Shown here: one piece after another, positions 29,507 through 38,602 of the stretch
How the letters are laid out: every line of letters begins with the position of its first letter
Numbering within the stretch: the stretch's first letter is position 1
DNA from: Franzmannia qiaohouensis
GTDB lineage: Bacteria; Pseudomonadota; Gammaproteobacteria; Pseudomonadales; Halomonadaceae
DNA length: 64,000 nt
Direction of reading: 5' to 3'
Assembly (NCBI RefSeq): GCF_031451695.1
Contig: NZ_JARWAM010000001.1
Span: 248,001-312,000 of the forward strand
Translations under genes and position numbers: made by a program
The notes under the pieces: model-generated
Told to the model about the DNA's origin: nothing
What the model saw: the letters and a program-made list of their open reading frames with translations, nothing else
Database searches by the model: none

Positions 29507-29641
29507 ATGAAACGCACTTTTCAACCCAGCGTTCTCAAGCGCAAGCGCGTGCACGGTTTCCGTGCCCGCATGGCTACCAAGAATGGCCGCGCCGTGCTGG
29601 CGCGTCGTCGCGCCAAGGGCCGCAAGCGTCTGAGCGCCTGA
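29507..29641 (+). CDS. rpmH: 50S ribosomal protein L34
   Basis: A 44-residue basic ribosomal protein. The N-terminus MKRTFQPSVLKRKRVHGFRA is the L34 signature, and the protein ends ARRRAKGRKRLSA. Stop and length are exactly those of the family. It precedes rnpA by 7 bases, as in nearly all bacteria. No strong ribosome-binding site is evident upstream (GGGAATCG lies about 12 bases before the ATG). Confidence 0.98.
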   Translation: MKRTFQPSVLKRKRVHGFRARMATKNGRAVLARRRAKGRKRLSA

Positions 29642-29648
29642 ACTCGGC

Positions 29649-30062
29649 TTGCGTGTGTCCTGTCATGGTTTCCCCCGGCATCTGCGACTGCTGAATGCCG
29701 GGGAGTACCGACACGTCTTCGATCACGCGGCGTTCAAGATTCACGGCAAAGGATTGCTGGCACTGGCAAGCCCCAACGCACTGGGTCACCCCCGCGTCGG
29801 CTTGGTCTTCAGCAAGAAGAACGTGCGCCGGGCCGTGGATCGCAATCGTTTGAAACGACTGGTTCGCGAATCCATCCGCCTTCAGCAGCACCAACTTCCC
29901 GCTGTCGACATCGTGGTACTCTCCCGGCGAGGCGTACACGAGCTGGACAACGACACCCTGCACCGCCAGCTTTACGGCATGTGGCGGCGTCTGGAGAAGG
30001 ATGTACGCAAGCAGTCGACGGCCGCTGTCAGCCAGGACACTTCCTCGCCGTCTTCGCGGTGA
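29649..30062 (+). CDS. rnpA: ribonuclease P protein component
   Basis: The basic protein cofactor of RNase P, which matures tRNA 5' ends with the M1 RNA. The key RNR motif is in KKNVRRAVDRNRLKRLVRES (about 57-76), preceded by GHPRVGLVFS and by LRLLNAGEYRHVF at the N-terminus. The start is uncertain: TTG at 29649 or GTG at 29655 both give a reasonable N-terminus. The usual downstream yidD is absent; 97 bases of apparently non-coding DNA with a weak hairpin (30070-30088) lead to yidC. Confidence 0.93.
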   Translation: MRVSCHGFPRHLRLLNAGEYRHVFDHAAFKIHGKGLLALASPNALGHPRVGLVFSKKNVRRAVDRNRLKRLVRESIRLQQHQLPAVDIVVLSRRGVHELDNDTLHRQLYGMWRRLEKDVRKQSTAAVSQDTSSPSSR

Positions 30063-30159
30063 CGCTTCGAGCCTGCCTCTGGCAGGCTTTCGTGTGTATC
30101 GGCACCGCTGATATCGATGTTGCCGTCAGAATGTTCATTACCCATCGGGCAGGACCCTC

Positions 30160-31851
30160 ATGGACGTAAAACGACTACTTCTGCTGGTTCCGCTGGCCGT
30201 GCTGGCATATCTGCTGGTCGTGCAGTGGAACCAGGACTACGGCCAGGCAGCGCCTGAGCCGGACGCGCCCTCCTTTACCAACGGCGGGGCCCCGCAGGTC
30301 GACAGTGCTGAGACCGACGACGATGGCGGCCTGAGCGTTCCCAGCGCCGATCAGCAGGCGGCGGTGGAGAGCGATCTGCCCTCAGCCGCCGAGACCGAAA
30401 CGCGGAGCCGCGACCTGGTCGCGGTGACCACTGACGTCCTCGACGTGCGTATCGACCCTCAGGGCGGTGACATCGTCTACGCTGCCCTGCCCCAGCACAA
30501 GTTGACGCTCGACTCCGATCGCCCCTTCGTACTGCTCTCCGACAGCGAGACACGCAGCTACGTGGCCAAGTCCGGGCTGCAGCTCGACGGCCACTCGGGC
30601 CGCATCGGCTTTGATGCCGAACAGACCGAGTACCGCCTCGAAGAAGGTGCCAACAGCCTGACCGTTGACCTGACGGCAGAGGTAAACGGCGTTGAGGTGA
30701 TCAAGCGCTATACCTTCGAGCGCGACAACTATGCGGTCGACGTCGGCTACTACCTGGCCAACAACACCGAGGAGCCGGTAACAGCCCGCTTTATCGGCCA
30801 GCTGGCACGCGATGACAGCCCCGACCCCACCAGCGGTGTGGCACTGGGCATGAGCTCCTACCTCGGGGCGGCCTTCTCCTCGCCGGACAACCGCTACGAA
30901 AAGGTCGACTTCGACGATATCCGTAGAGGCAACTTCGACAACCGTGACGTCGAAGGCGGCTGGGTAGCGATCATCCAGCACTACTTCACCAGTGCCTGGG
31001 CGCCGGCGCAGAACCAGCAGAACCTCTATTACGGCACCACCGACAGCCGTAATCGCACCGTCGCGGCATTCGCCGGCCCGACCACGCAGATCGCCGCCGA
31101 AGGCGAGAGTCGCCTGGGTGCGACCCTGTACATGGGGCCCAAGGTTCAGGAGCGCCTCGAGCAGGTAGCGCCCAACCTGCGTCTGACCGTCGACTTCGGT
31201 TGGCTGTGGTTCATCGCCAACCCGCTGTTCTGGCTGCTCGATCAGATCCATAGCCTGCTCGGCAATTGGGGCTGGTCGATTGTCTTCCTGACCATTCTGG
31301 TCAAGCTGGCGATGTGGCCGCTGTCGGCCAAGGCCTACAAATCGATGGCGCGCATGCGCAAGCTGGGCCCTGAGATGCAGCGCCTCAAGGAGCAGTACGG
31401 CGACGACCGCCAGAAAATGTCCCAGGAAATGATGAAGTTCTACCAGAAGGAGAAGATCAATCCCCTGGGTGGCTGTCTGCCGATCCTGGTGCAGATGCCG
31501 GTGTTCATTGCGCTGTACTGGATGCTGCTCGAGTCGGTGGAACTACGCCACGCACCGTTCATGTTCTGGATTCAGGATCTGTCGGTGAAGGATCCGTTCT
31601 TCATCCTGCCGATCCTCATGGGTGCCTCGATGTTCGTCCAGCAGTTGCTCAACCCGACACCGCCGGACCCCATGCAGGCGAAGATCATGAAGATGCTGCC
31701 GATCGTCTTCACCTTCTTCTTCCTGTGGTTCCCGGCAGGCCTGGTGATCTACTGGGTTGTCAACAACTGCATCTCGATCGCCCAGCAGTACGCGATCACA
31801 CGCAAGATCGAGAACGACCCAAGCATTGGCAAGGGCATGAAGACCAAGTAA
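30160..31851 (+). CDS. yidC: membrane protein insertase YidC
   Basis: The inner-membrane insertase of 563 residues. An N-terminal anchor (VKRLLLLVPLAVLAYLLVVQ, about 2-22) is followed by a large periplasmic beta-sandwich domain (about 60-340). The conserved five-helix core begins near 355 (GWSIVFLTILVKLAMWPLSA), contains a cytoplasmic hairpin with MARMRKLGPEMQRLKEQYGD, and GGCLPILVQMPVFIALYWML. The region about 25-90 is a low-complexity acidic linker. It is followed by a hairpin and then mnmE. Confidence 0.97.
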   Translation: MDVKRLLLLVPLAVLAYLLVVQWNQDYGQAAPEPDAPSFTNGGAPQVDSAETDDDGGLSVPSADQQAAVESDLPSAAETETRSRDLVAVTTDVLDVRIDPQGGDIVYAALPQHKLTLDSDRPFVLLSDSETRSYVAKSGLQLDGHSGRIGFDAEQTEYRLEEGANSLTVDLTAEVNGVEVIKRYTFERDNYAVDVGYYLANNTEEPVTARFIGQLARDDSPDPTSGVALGMSSYLGAAFSSPDNRYEKVDFDDIRRGNFDNRDVEGGWVAIIQHYFTSAWAPAQNQQNLYYGTTDSRNRTVAAFAGPTTQIAAEGESRLGATLYMGPKVQERLEQVAPNLRLTVDFGWLWFIANPLFWLLDQIHSLLGNWGWSIVFLTILVKLAMWPLSAKAYKSMARMRKLGPEMQRLKEQYGDDRQKMSQEMMKFYQKEKINPLGGCLPILVQMPVFIALYWMLLESVELRHAPFMFWIQDLSVKDPFFILPILMGASMFVQQLLNPTPPDPMQAKIMKMLPIVFTFFFLWFPAGLVIYWVVNNCISIAQQYAITRKIENDPSIGKGMKTK

Positions 31852-31871
31852 CACGACGCCCACGCCGCTTT

Positions 31872-31898
31872 CAGACCCCCGCCACGTGCGGGGGTCTG
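31872..31898 (+). terminator. hairpin after yidC
   Basis: An 11-bp perfect GC-rich stem (31872-31882 with 31888-31898) with a five-base loop. The downstream T run is weak (GCGTTTA), so termination may be partial and allow read-through into mnmE. Confidence 0.6.
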
Positions 31899-31953
31899 GC
31901 GTTTATGGGCCACGCCCGAGACAATGCCCGCACGCCACGACGAGGAATTCCCG

Positions 31954-33324
31954 ATGCCCGAGCGCCTCTATACTCAGGACACCATTGCCGCCCTGGCCAC
32001 GCCCCCCGGACGCGGCGGCGTGGGCATCATTCGCATATCGGGGCCGCTAAGCAGCGCTATCGCCAACGCCATGGTAGGCCACTGCCCCACGCCGCGCCGC
32101 GCTCACTACGGCCCCTTCCAGGGCGCTGAAGGCAACATCGACGAAGGCATCGCGCTTTATTTTGCCGGCCCTCACTCGTTCACCGGCGAAGACGTGCTGG
32201 AACTCCAGGGCCACGGTGGCCCGGTAATCATGGACCTGCTGCTCGAGCGCTGCGTTGCCTTGGGTGCCCGCCTGGCAAAGCCTGGCGAATTCTCCGAGCG
32301 CGCCTTTCTCAACGACAAGCTCGACCTGGCCCAGGCCGAGGCCATCGCCGATCTGATCGAGGCAAGCTCCCGGGCCGCCGCCGAGAACGCACTGCGCTCG
32401 CTGCAGGGAGCTTTCTCGCAGCGGGTCGAGGCGCTGGTCCAACGGCTGATCGAACTGCGCATGTACGTCGAGGCGGCGATCGATTTTCCCGAGGAGGAGA
32501 TCGATTTCCTGGCCGATGGCAAGGTCGCGACGATGCTGGCAGGGGTCAAGGACGAGCTGGCCGAGGTACGCGCCGCCGCCAATCAGGGAGCCCTGATGCG
32601 CGAGGGCATGAGCGTGGTGATCGCCGGGCGTCCCAATGCCGGCAAGTCGAGCCTGCTCAACGCCTTGACCGAACAGGACACGGCGATCGTCACCGAGATA
32701 GAGGGCACCACCCGCGACGTGCTGCGCGAGCATATCCATCTCGACGGCATGCCGCTGCATATCATCGATACGGCGGGACTGCGCGACACCCCCGATGCAG
32801 TGGAGAAGATCGGCGTGGCTCGTGCCTGGGAGGAGATTGCCAAGGCCGACCGGGTACTGCTGCTGGTCGACGCCACTACCACCGCCGCCACCGACCCGAT
32901 GGAGATCTGGCCCGAATTCGTCGCTCGCTTGGCCGACCCTGGCCGCTTGACGCTGGTGCGTAACAAGGTCGACACCAGCGATGAGCCGGCCGGTCTCGAC
33001 GACGCCAATGCCACCCCGGTACTGCGCATGTCGGCCAAGACCGGCGCGGGCATCACGTCGCTCAAGGAGCACCTCAAGACGGTGATGGGTTTCACTGCCA
33101 CCACCGAGGGGCGCTTTTCGGCGCGACGTCGCCATCTCGACGCCCTGGATCGCGCCAAGCAGGCGCTGATCAACGGCGAAACCCAGCTGGCCGGCTACGG
33201 CGCCGGCGAACTGCTCGCCGAAGACCTGCGCGACGCCCAGCAGTCGCTGGGCGAGATCACCGGTGAATTCAGCGCCGACGATCTGCTCGGCGAGATCTTC
33301 GGCAGCTTCTGTATCGGCAAATAA
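31954..33324 (+). CDS. mnmE: tRNA modification GTPase MnmE
   Basis: With MnmG it installs the 5-carboxymethylaminomethyl group on wobble U34. The 456 residues comprise an N-terminal formyl-THF-binding domain (about 1-120, with ALATPPGRGGVGIIRISG), helical domains and the inserted G domain. G1 is GRPNAGKSSLLNAL (about 223), switch II is DTAGLRDT (about 272) and the specificity motif is NKVD. The C-terminus FCIGK contains the conserved Cys. GAGGA lies 8 bases before the ATG at 31954. Its usual partner mnmG is 24 kb away here. Confidence 0.97.
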   Translation: MPERLYTQDTIAALATPPGRGGVGIIRISGPLSSAIANAMVGHCPTPRRAHYGPFQGAEGNIDEGIALYFAGPHSFTGEDVLELQGHGGPVIMDLLLERCVALGARLAKPGEFSERAFLNDKLDLAQAEAIADLIEASSRAAAENALRSLQGAFSQRVEALVQRLIELRMYVEAAIDFPEEEIDFLADGKVATMLAGVKDELAEVRAAANQGALMREGMSVVIAGRPNAGKSSLLNALTEQDTAIVTEIEGTTRDVLREHIHLDGMPLHIIDTAGLRDTPDAVEKIGVARAWEEIAKADRVLLLVDATTTAATDPMEIWPEFVARLADPGRLTLVRNKVDTSDEPAGLDDANATPVLRMSAKTGAGITSLKEHLKTVMGFTATTEGRFSARRRHLDALDRAKQALINGETQLAGYGAGELLAEDLRDAQQSLGEITGEFSADDLLGEIFGSFCIGK

Positions 33325-33390
33325 ACGCCCTTCCCCTTTTCTCGTAGCGGGCTACGCTGATAGTGCGGCTGAAGAGAAAGGGAGTTTCTC

Positions 33391-34842
33391 ATGACCATGA
33401 GCGTGGGCCAGCTGTTCGTTGCCCTGCTGTTGATCGGCCTGATCCTGCTGTTCAGCACGGTACTGCGTGCCAAGGTAGGCTGGATGCGTCGGCTGTTCCT
33501 GCCCAGTTCGGTGGTCGGCGGCCTGATCGTGCTGCTGCTCGGCCCGGAAGTGCTCGGTGCTGTAGCCGGCAGCCCCTTCACCGATGGCGCCGGCCTCTTC
33601 CCCGACTACGTGATGGAGAGCTGGGCGGAACTTCCTGGCCTGCTGATCAACGTGGTGTTCGCCGCACTGTTCCTCGGCAAGCCGATCCCCGGCCTGCGCA
33701 CCATCTGGCTGCGTGCCGGCCCACAGGTAGTAGTCGGCCAGACCATGGCCTGGGGCCAGTACGTGGTGGGTCTTAGCCTGGCGCTGCTGGTACTGGCGCC
33801 ACTGTTCGGCATGAACCCCATGGCCGGGGCGCTGATCGAGATCGGTTTCGAGGGCGGACACGGCACCGCTGCCGGCATGGCCGACACCTTCGCCGAGCTA
33901 GGTTTCGAAGAGGGCGCCGACCTGGCACTCGGCCTGGCCACCATCGGCATCGTCTCGGGGGTGCTGGTGGGTACCCTGCTGATCAATATTGCCGCACGCC
34001 GCCGGATCGTCTCGCCAACACCCGATCAGGGCGATCCCGATGCGCTGATGCAGGAAGACAGCGCGCCCTCGCGGGAGGAGATTCACGAATTTCAGAAAGA
34101 CCTCGAACAGGAAGCCGGTACCACCGATCCGCTGAGCATCCACCTGGGTCTGGTAGGTATCGCCATCGTCATCGGCTGGCTGATCCTGCAGGGGCTGCAA
34201 GCAATTGAGCAGTTTACCTGGGCACGTAATGGCGGCCTTGAAATCATGGCCCATGTGCCCCTGTTTCCCATGGCCATGATCGGTGGAGTCATCGTCCAGC
34301 TGTGCGTGATCAAGCGCGGCTGGGAGCGCCACGTCTCGGCACGCACCATGTCGCGTATCGCCGGCACCGCACTCGACTACACCATCGTCGCGGCCCTGGC
34401 TACGCTGTCGCTGACCACCCTCGGCGACTTCCTGGTCCCCTTCCTGCTGCTGGCCACGGCAGGCATCGGCTGGTCGCTGTTCGTGCTGCTGGTCATTGCC
34501 CCGCGGGTGATACCCGAAAACTGGTTCGAGCGGGGTATCGGCGACTTTGGTCAGTCGATGGGCGTCACGGTGACCGGCCTGCTGCTGATGCGCATTGCCG
34601 ACCCCAAGAACAAGTCAGGGGCACTGGAGAGCTTCGGCTACAAGCAGCTGATGTTCGAGCCAGTAGTCGGCGGCGGCCTGTTCACCGCTGCAGCACTGCC
34701 GCTGATCGCCCAATTTGGCGCCGGGGCGATTCTGATCCTGACCAGCCTGCTGACCCTTGGCTGGCTGGCCTTCGGACTACTCTACTTCGGCCGCATGGTG
34801 CCCGAGCGCGGCCGCGGCCGGCTCGCACCGCAGCGCCACTGA
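33391..34842 (+). CDS. GltS-type sodium:glutamate symporter family protein
   Basis: A 483-residue polytopic inner-membrane carrier with about 11-12 hydrophobic segments. The GltS hallmark re-entrant element IGFEGGHGTAAGMADTF is present (about 151-167), and a second glycine-rich segment (FEPVVGGGLFTAAALPL) lies in the C-terminal half. A hydrophilic acidic loop about 205-250 (PDQGDPDALMQEDSAP) is longer than in E. coli GltS (401 residues), so the substrate may differ from glutamate. GGGAG precedes the ATG. The stop directly abuts the convergent rlmJ stop. Confidence 0.8.
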   Translation: MTMSVGQLFVALLLIGLILLFSTVLRAKVGWMRRLFLPSSVVGGLIVLLLGPEVLGAVAGSPFTDGAGLFPDYVMESWAELPGLLINVVFAALFLGKPIPGLRTIWLRAGPQVVVGQTMAWGQYVVGLSLALLVLAPLFGMNPMAGALIEIGFEGGHGTAAGMADTFAELGFEEGADLALGLATIGIVSGVLVGTLLINIAARRRIVSPTPDQGDPDALMQEDSAPSREEIHEFQKDLEQEAGTTDPLSIHLGLVGIAIVIGWLILQGLQAIEQFTWARNGGLEIMAHVPLFPMAMIGGVIVQLCVIKRGWERHVSARTMSRIAGTALDYTIVAALATLSLTTLGDFLVPFLLLATAGIGWSLFVLLVIAPRVIPENWFERGIGDFGQSMGVTVTGLLLMRIADPKNKSGALESFGYKQLMFEPVVGGGLFTAAALPLIAQFGAGAILILTSLLTLGWLAFGLLYFGRMVPERGRGRLAPQRH

Positions 34843-35694
34843 TCACTCCTCGACCCACCACTCGCCGTGGTGTCGAGCCTGGTCGCCAAGCAGCGGCAGT
34901 GCCGCGTCAAGGGCCTCGCCAAGCGCAGCATCGAGCCCCCACGGTGGGTTGAGCAACAGCATGCCGCTGCCATACATGCCGTGGCGGCTATCGCCGGGGG
35001 CCTGACGCACCAGCTCGCTGCGCCACAGCTTGCGCAGCCCCGCCTCACGCAGACTATCGAGCATCGCCTGATGGCGTGCCGCCGGCAGCAGCGGATACCA
35101 CACCATGACCAGCGCATGGCGCGCCTTGCGTGCCACCTCGATCAGCGTAGCGGCCACCTCGAGATACTCCGGCTTGCGCTCATAGCTGGGGTCGATCAGG
35201 ACACACAGCCGCGGGGTCGTCACCGGCAGGCGCTTGAGCAGCCCCGCCAGTCCATCGCCATAGGTACGGCTGGCATTGGCCGGCAGCGTCTGTTGCTCGA
35301 GCTCGGCATGCTCCCCGGGGTGCAGTTCGAACAGCTGCAGTCGGTCATGAGCACGCAGCCCTCGGGCCAGCCACCATGGTGACCCGGGATAGCGATCGAG
35401 ATGCTGCTTGCCTTGCTGCGCCTCACCCAAGGCGTCGAGCCAGGCATCGAGCAGTGGACTTGCGCCCTGCAGACGCGTTCGGGCCTCCCACAGCGGCGCC
35501 ACACCGTGACGGTACTCCTGCAACTTGCGCGTCTCGGCAGCGTCCAGAGAGTAGACTCCCCGTCCCGCGTGGGTGTCGATATACGTAACAGGCGACGCTT
35601 TACGTAATAGATGCCGAGTCACCGCATGCAGCGTCAGATGCTTGTGAACGTCGGCGAAATTACCTGCATGGTAGGCGTGCTGGTAGGCAAGCAT
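34843..35694 (-). CDS. rlmJ: 23S rRNA (adenine2030-N6)-methyltransferase RlmJ
   Basis: A 283-residue SAM-dependent methyltransferase. The N-terminus MLAYQHAYHAGNFADVHKHL is diagnostic of RlmJ. TYIDTHAGRGVYSLD (about 37-51) binds SAM, and LIDPSYERKPEY (about 166-177) is the DPPY-like catalytic motif (here DPSYE, as in RlmJ). It is convergent with the gltS-like gene and downstream of the OmpA-like gene. Confidence 0.94.
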   Translation of the reverse strand: MLAYQHAYHAGNFADVHKHLTLHAVTRHLLRKASPVTYIDTHAGRGVYSLDAAETRKLQEYRHGVAPLWEARTRLQGASPLLDAWLDALGEAQQGKQHLDRYPGSPWWLARGLRAHDRLQLFELHPGEHAELEQQTLPANASRTYGDGLAGLLKRLPVTTPRLCVLIDPSYERKPEYLEVAATLIEVARKARHALVMVWYPLLPAARHQAMLDSLREAGLRKLWRSELVRQAPGDSRHGMYGSGMLLLNPPWGLDAALGEALDAALPLLGDQARHHGEWWVEE

Positions 35695-35711
35695 GGGGGA
35701 TCCATGAAGAA

Positions 35712-35734
35712 GCCCGCAGACAGCGCCTGCGGGC
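35712..35734 (-). terminator. terminator after the OmpA-like lipoprotein gene
   Basis: An 8-bp stem (35712-35719 with 35727-35734) is followed on the minus strand by a T-rich CTTCTTC. It fits the 3' end of the gene at 35753-36427. Confidence 0.6.
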
Positions 35735-35752
35735 CGTTGTGAAACACTAGGG

Positions 35753-36427
35753 TCAGATCTGCTGCTGGATCGGCGTCAGGGTGATTTCCACGCGCCGGTT
35801 CTGGGCCCGGCCGGACTCGGTATCGTTGCTTGCCACCGGCTGAGTCAGGCCATAGCCACGCATGCTGAGACGCGAGCGGTCGACGCCGCTCTGGCCAAGA
35901 TAGTTGCCTACCGATTCTGCACGACGCTCGGAGAGGCGCTGGTTGTAATCGGCGGAGCCGGTGCTGTCGGTGTGCCCGGCAATATTGATGCGCGTCTCCG
36001 GGTACTCACGCAGCACATTGGACACATCGTTGAGGGCACTGCGCGCCGAGCTGGTCAGCTCGCTCGAATCAAAGCCGAAGGTTACGCTGCTGGGCATATT
36101 GAGCACGATATCATCGCCTTGACGCTCGACCTCGATTCCGGTGCCCTGCATGCTTTCGCGCAGCTGCGCTTCCTGACGATCCATGTAGGCGCCGATACCA
36201 CCGCCGGCGGCGGCCCCAACCGCGGCACCGATTAGCGCACGATCACGGCGGCTGGTGCTGCCACTGCCGCTGAGTGCGCCGGCAGCAGCACCCACGGCGG
36301 CACCGATACCGGCACCAGTGACGGTACTACTGCGCTGGGTCTGTCCACCGTAGGGGTCGTTGGTGGCACAGCCAACTACCAGCAGGGCAGCAGCCAAAGA
36401 GGGAGCGAGACGAAGTGTCTTGCGCAT
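35753..36427 (-). CDS. OmpA-family outer-membrane lipoprotein, YiaD-like
   Basis: A 224-residue envelope protein. A lipoprotein signal peptide ends in LLVVGC (lipobox, Cys about residue 20). It is followed by two glycine-zipper segments (GAGIGAAVGAAAGALSG, about 40-56; LIGAAVGAAAGGGIGAYM, about 66-84) and a C-terminal OmpA-like peptidoglycan-binding domain (about 110-220) with TFGFDSSELTSSAR and NIAGHTDSTGSADYNQRLSE. AAGGAG is about 10 bases before the ATG at 36427. Such proteins link outer membrane and peptidoglycan. It lies 40 bases after hemW, with its own terminator. Confidence 0.9.
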   Translation of the reverse strand: MRKTLRLAPSLAAALLVVGCATNDPYGGQTQRSSTVTGAGIGAAVGAAAGALSGSGSTSRRDRALIGAAVGAAAGGGIGAYMDRQEAQLRESMQGTGIEVERQGDDIVLNMPSSVTFGFDSSELTSSARSALNDVSNVLREYPETRINIAGHTDSTGSADYNQRLSERRAESVGNYLGQSGVDRSRLSMRGYGLTQPVASNDTESGRAQNRRVEITLTPIQQQI

Positions 36428-36467
36428 GGCGTAGTGACTCCTTGTACGTCGAGGTAAGAACCGCTGA

Positions 36468-37631
36468 TCAGATCTCAATCGAGGCCAGCAGTTCATTCAA
36501 GAATAATAGACCCTGAGTGGAAGCTTGCAGGCGCTGGTCATCTTCCACAACAAGTCCTTTTTTGCGCGCCGCAGCTAGCCGCAACGACAGCATCGACAGT
36601 GGCTGGCCGGTACGCTCCTGCCATAACGGCAGCGGCACGCCATCGACCAGTCGCAGGGCATTCATGCTGAACTCGAGCGGCAGCTCGTCAACCGTCAGCA
36701 AGCGCTGCCCGGCAACGAAGCCGCGCGGATCGTGGCGCCTGCGCAGATAGGCCTCAGGCTGACGCGACTTCCAGCGCCGCTGGATCACCCAGCTTCCGCT
36801 TTCGTCGATTCGGCTCAGCTTGCCATGGGCGCCGGCCCCGATCCCAAGATAGTCGCCAAACCGCCAGTAGTTGAGATTATGCTGGGAACGCAGGCCGGGT
36901 CGCGCATAGGCCGATATCTCGTACTGCTGGAACCCGGCGCCGACGAGTCGCGCATGGCCGGCATCCTGAATATCCCAAAGCTGCTCTTCCTCAGGCAGCG
37001 GCGGCGGATGAGAGTAAAACTCGGTATTGGGCTCCAGCGTGAGTTGGTACCAGGAGAGATGGCTAGGCGCCAGCGACAACGCCGTGTCCAGATCGGCCAG
37101 GGCCCCGGCGGTGTCCTGGCCGGGCAGGCCATGCATCAAGTCTATATTCAAGTTATCGAAGCCCGCCGCGCGAGCGCTGCGCACGGCGTGGCTGGCATCG
37201 TCACCGCTATGGATACGGCCCAGCGCCGCCAGCTGCGCCGGTTGAAAGCTCTGTATTCCAAGCGAAAGGCGGTTGATGCCGGCCTCGCGATAACCGGCGA
37301 ATCGCGCCTGCTCGAAGGTGCCGGGATTGGCCTCGAGCGTTATCTCACAGCTCTCAGCCAGCATCAGTCTAGCGCGCAGCGCGGTAAACAGATGGTGATA
37401 GAAACGTGACGACATCAGGCTCGGCGTGCCCCCGCCGATGAATACGCTGACCACTTGTCGACCCGCCACCAGCGGTAGCTCGGCATCGAGATCCTCGAGC
37501 AGGGCAGCCAGGTAAGCCTCTTCAGGCAAGTCAGCGCCATGCCCGACGCCATGGGAATTGAAATCACAGTAGGGACACTTGCGCACGCACCAGGGCACGT
37601 GCACATAGAGCGATAGCGGTGGAAGCGGCAT
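36468..37631 (-). CDS. hemW: heme chaperone HemW (radical SAM)
   Basis: A 387-residue radical-SAM protein related to oxygen-independent coproporphyrinogen oxidase, which serves in heme delivery. The [4Fe-4S] motif is VPWCVRKCPYCDFNSH (CxxxCxxC, about 13-28; the extra Cys of HemN is absent), followed by SVFIGGGTPSLM and GINRLSLGIQSFQPAQL. The N-terminal LSLYVHVPWC is standard. Its start overlaps the rdgB stop by one base. Confidence 0.95.
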   Translation of the reverse strand: MPLPPLSLYVHVPWCVRKCPYCDFNSHGVGHGADLPEEAYLAALLEDLDAELPLVAGRQVVSVFIGGGTPSLMSSRFYHHLFTALRARLMLAESCEITLEANPGTFEQARFAGYREAGINRLSLGIQSFQPAQLAALGRIHSGDDASHAVRSARAAGFDNLNIDLMHGLPGQDTAGALADLDTALSLAPSHLSWYQLTLEPNTEFYSHPPPLPEEEQLWDIQDAGHARLVGAGFQQYEISAYARPGLRSQHNLNYWRFGDYLGIGAGAHGKLSRIDESGSWVIQRRWKSRQPEAYLRRRHDPRGFVAGQRLLTVDELPLEFSMNALRLVDGVPLPLWQERTGQPLSMLSLRLAAARKKGLVVEDDQRLQASTQGLLFLNELLASIEI

Positions 37632-38233
37632 CAGTGACTCGAGAGCTGGGCTAACAGTGCCTGCATCGCGCGGCCACGATGACTGAGGCGATTCTTTTCC
37701 TCGGCGGAGAGCTCGGCAACGCTCATCCTGACCTCGGGGATCCAGAACAGAGGGTCGTAGCCAAACCCGCCCTCTCCGCGCGGGTGCGCCAGAATTTCGC
37801 CTTGCCAGTGCTGCTGTACGATCAGCGGCACCGGATCATCTGCATGACGCAGATAGACCAGCACACACCAGTAACGTGCCGAGCGTTCGCCTTCCGGCAC
37901 CTCGAGCAGTTGATCCAGCAACTTGCGATTGTTTGCCTCGTCGCTCTTGGGCTCACCGGCATAGCGTGCCGAATAGATCCCCGGCGCCCCCTGCAAGGCA
38001 TCCACCACAAGGCCAGAATCATCCGCCAGCGCCGGCAGGCCACTGACGCGACTGGCTTCGCGAGCCTTGAGCAGTGCATTCTCGATGAAGGTCAGCCCCG
38101 TTTCTTCGACCTCGGCGACACCGTAGTCCGCCTGAGCCTTCACCTCATAGCCGAGCGGCGACAGTAATTGATTGAATTCCCTTATTTTTCCAGCATTTCC
38201 GCTGGCCAGGACAATGTCGAATGCTCGCGACAT
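37631..38233 (-). CDS. rdgB: dITP/XTP pyrophosphatase
   Basis: A house-cleaning nucleotidase of 200 residues that hydrolyses dITP, XTP and ITP. The N-terminus IVLASGNAGKIREFNQLL (about 7-24) is the substrate-binding signature. ETGLTFIENALLKAREAS (about 46-63) and ALADDSGLVVDALQGAPGIY (about 69-88) hold the metal ligands. FGYDPLFWIPE (about 150) and SHRGRAMQALL close the fold. Upstream, an 8-bp inverted repeat (38252-38259 with 38268-38275) may mark a regulatory site. Confidence 0.96.
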   Translation of the reverse strand: MSRAFDIVLASGNAGKIREFNQLLSPLGYEVKAQADYGVAEVEETGLTFIENALLKAREASRVSGLPALADDSGLVVDALQGAPGIYSARYAGEPKSDEANNRKLLDQLLEVPEGERSARYWCVLVYLRHADDPVPLIVQQHWQGEILAHPRGEGGFGYDPLFWIPEVRMSVAELSAEEKNRLSHRGRAMQALLAQLSSH

Positions 38234-38602
38234 GCGGATCTCCTTGATAGTACGGCGTAAATCATTCTACGCCGTCGCGCTAGGCAGGCGAACCGTCATT
38301 GCTCAGAAATGACCGAAGGATGAGGGACCTCAGCTTCACAGGATCAGGAAAAACAAAAAGAAACATGAAAAAAGATCATTTTTATCAGCCCCAGCAGGAA
38401 TAAAAAATGAGATGGCTTCGTATCGTGTTGATATACAAGATAATTAATTTTATCTAAAAAAGAATGACAGAGAATATCAAAGCACAAAACATTGCTAAAG
38501 TTACTATAGTTTACAAAACTGGTGAGATGTCGCATACTACAAGCTCTGCTGCCGCCAGTACGAGCACCCGCGTAACGACGTATTTTTTCAGGGGAAAGTA
38601 TC
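38234..38602. promoter_or_regulatory. AT-rich intergenic region upstream of the csgD-like gene
   Basis: This 369-base gap separates the core genes from the accessory cluster. From about 38340 it is markedly AT-richer than the preceding 30 kb, with runs such as AAAAAACAAAAAG. It contains the 8-bp inverted repeat near rdgB. No gene or RNA is recognised. A TATAGT hexamer (38505-38510) could be a -10 for the downstream regulator but lacks a good -35. No convincing sigma-54 site was seen. Curved, AT-rich control regions are common for matrix regulators, so nucleoid-protein control is plausible. Confidence 0.4.

Noticed and set aside
30059..30169. Possible short yidD remnant after rnpA
   Set aside because: The translation lacks the YidD Cys motifs and hydrophobic pattern; treated as intergenic.
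38413..38430. Possible sigma-54 site upstream of the csgD-like gene (TGGCTTCGTATCGTGTTG)
   Set aside because: The -24-like TGGC is present, but no GC falls at the required 10-base distance.
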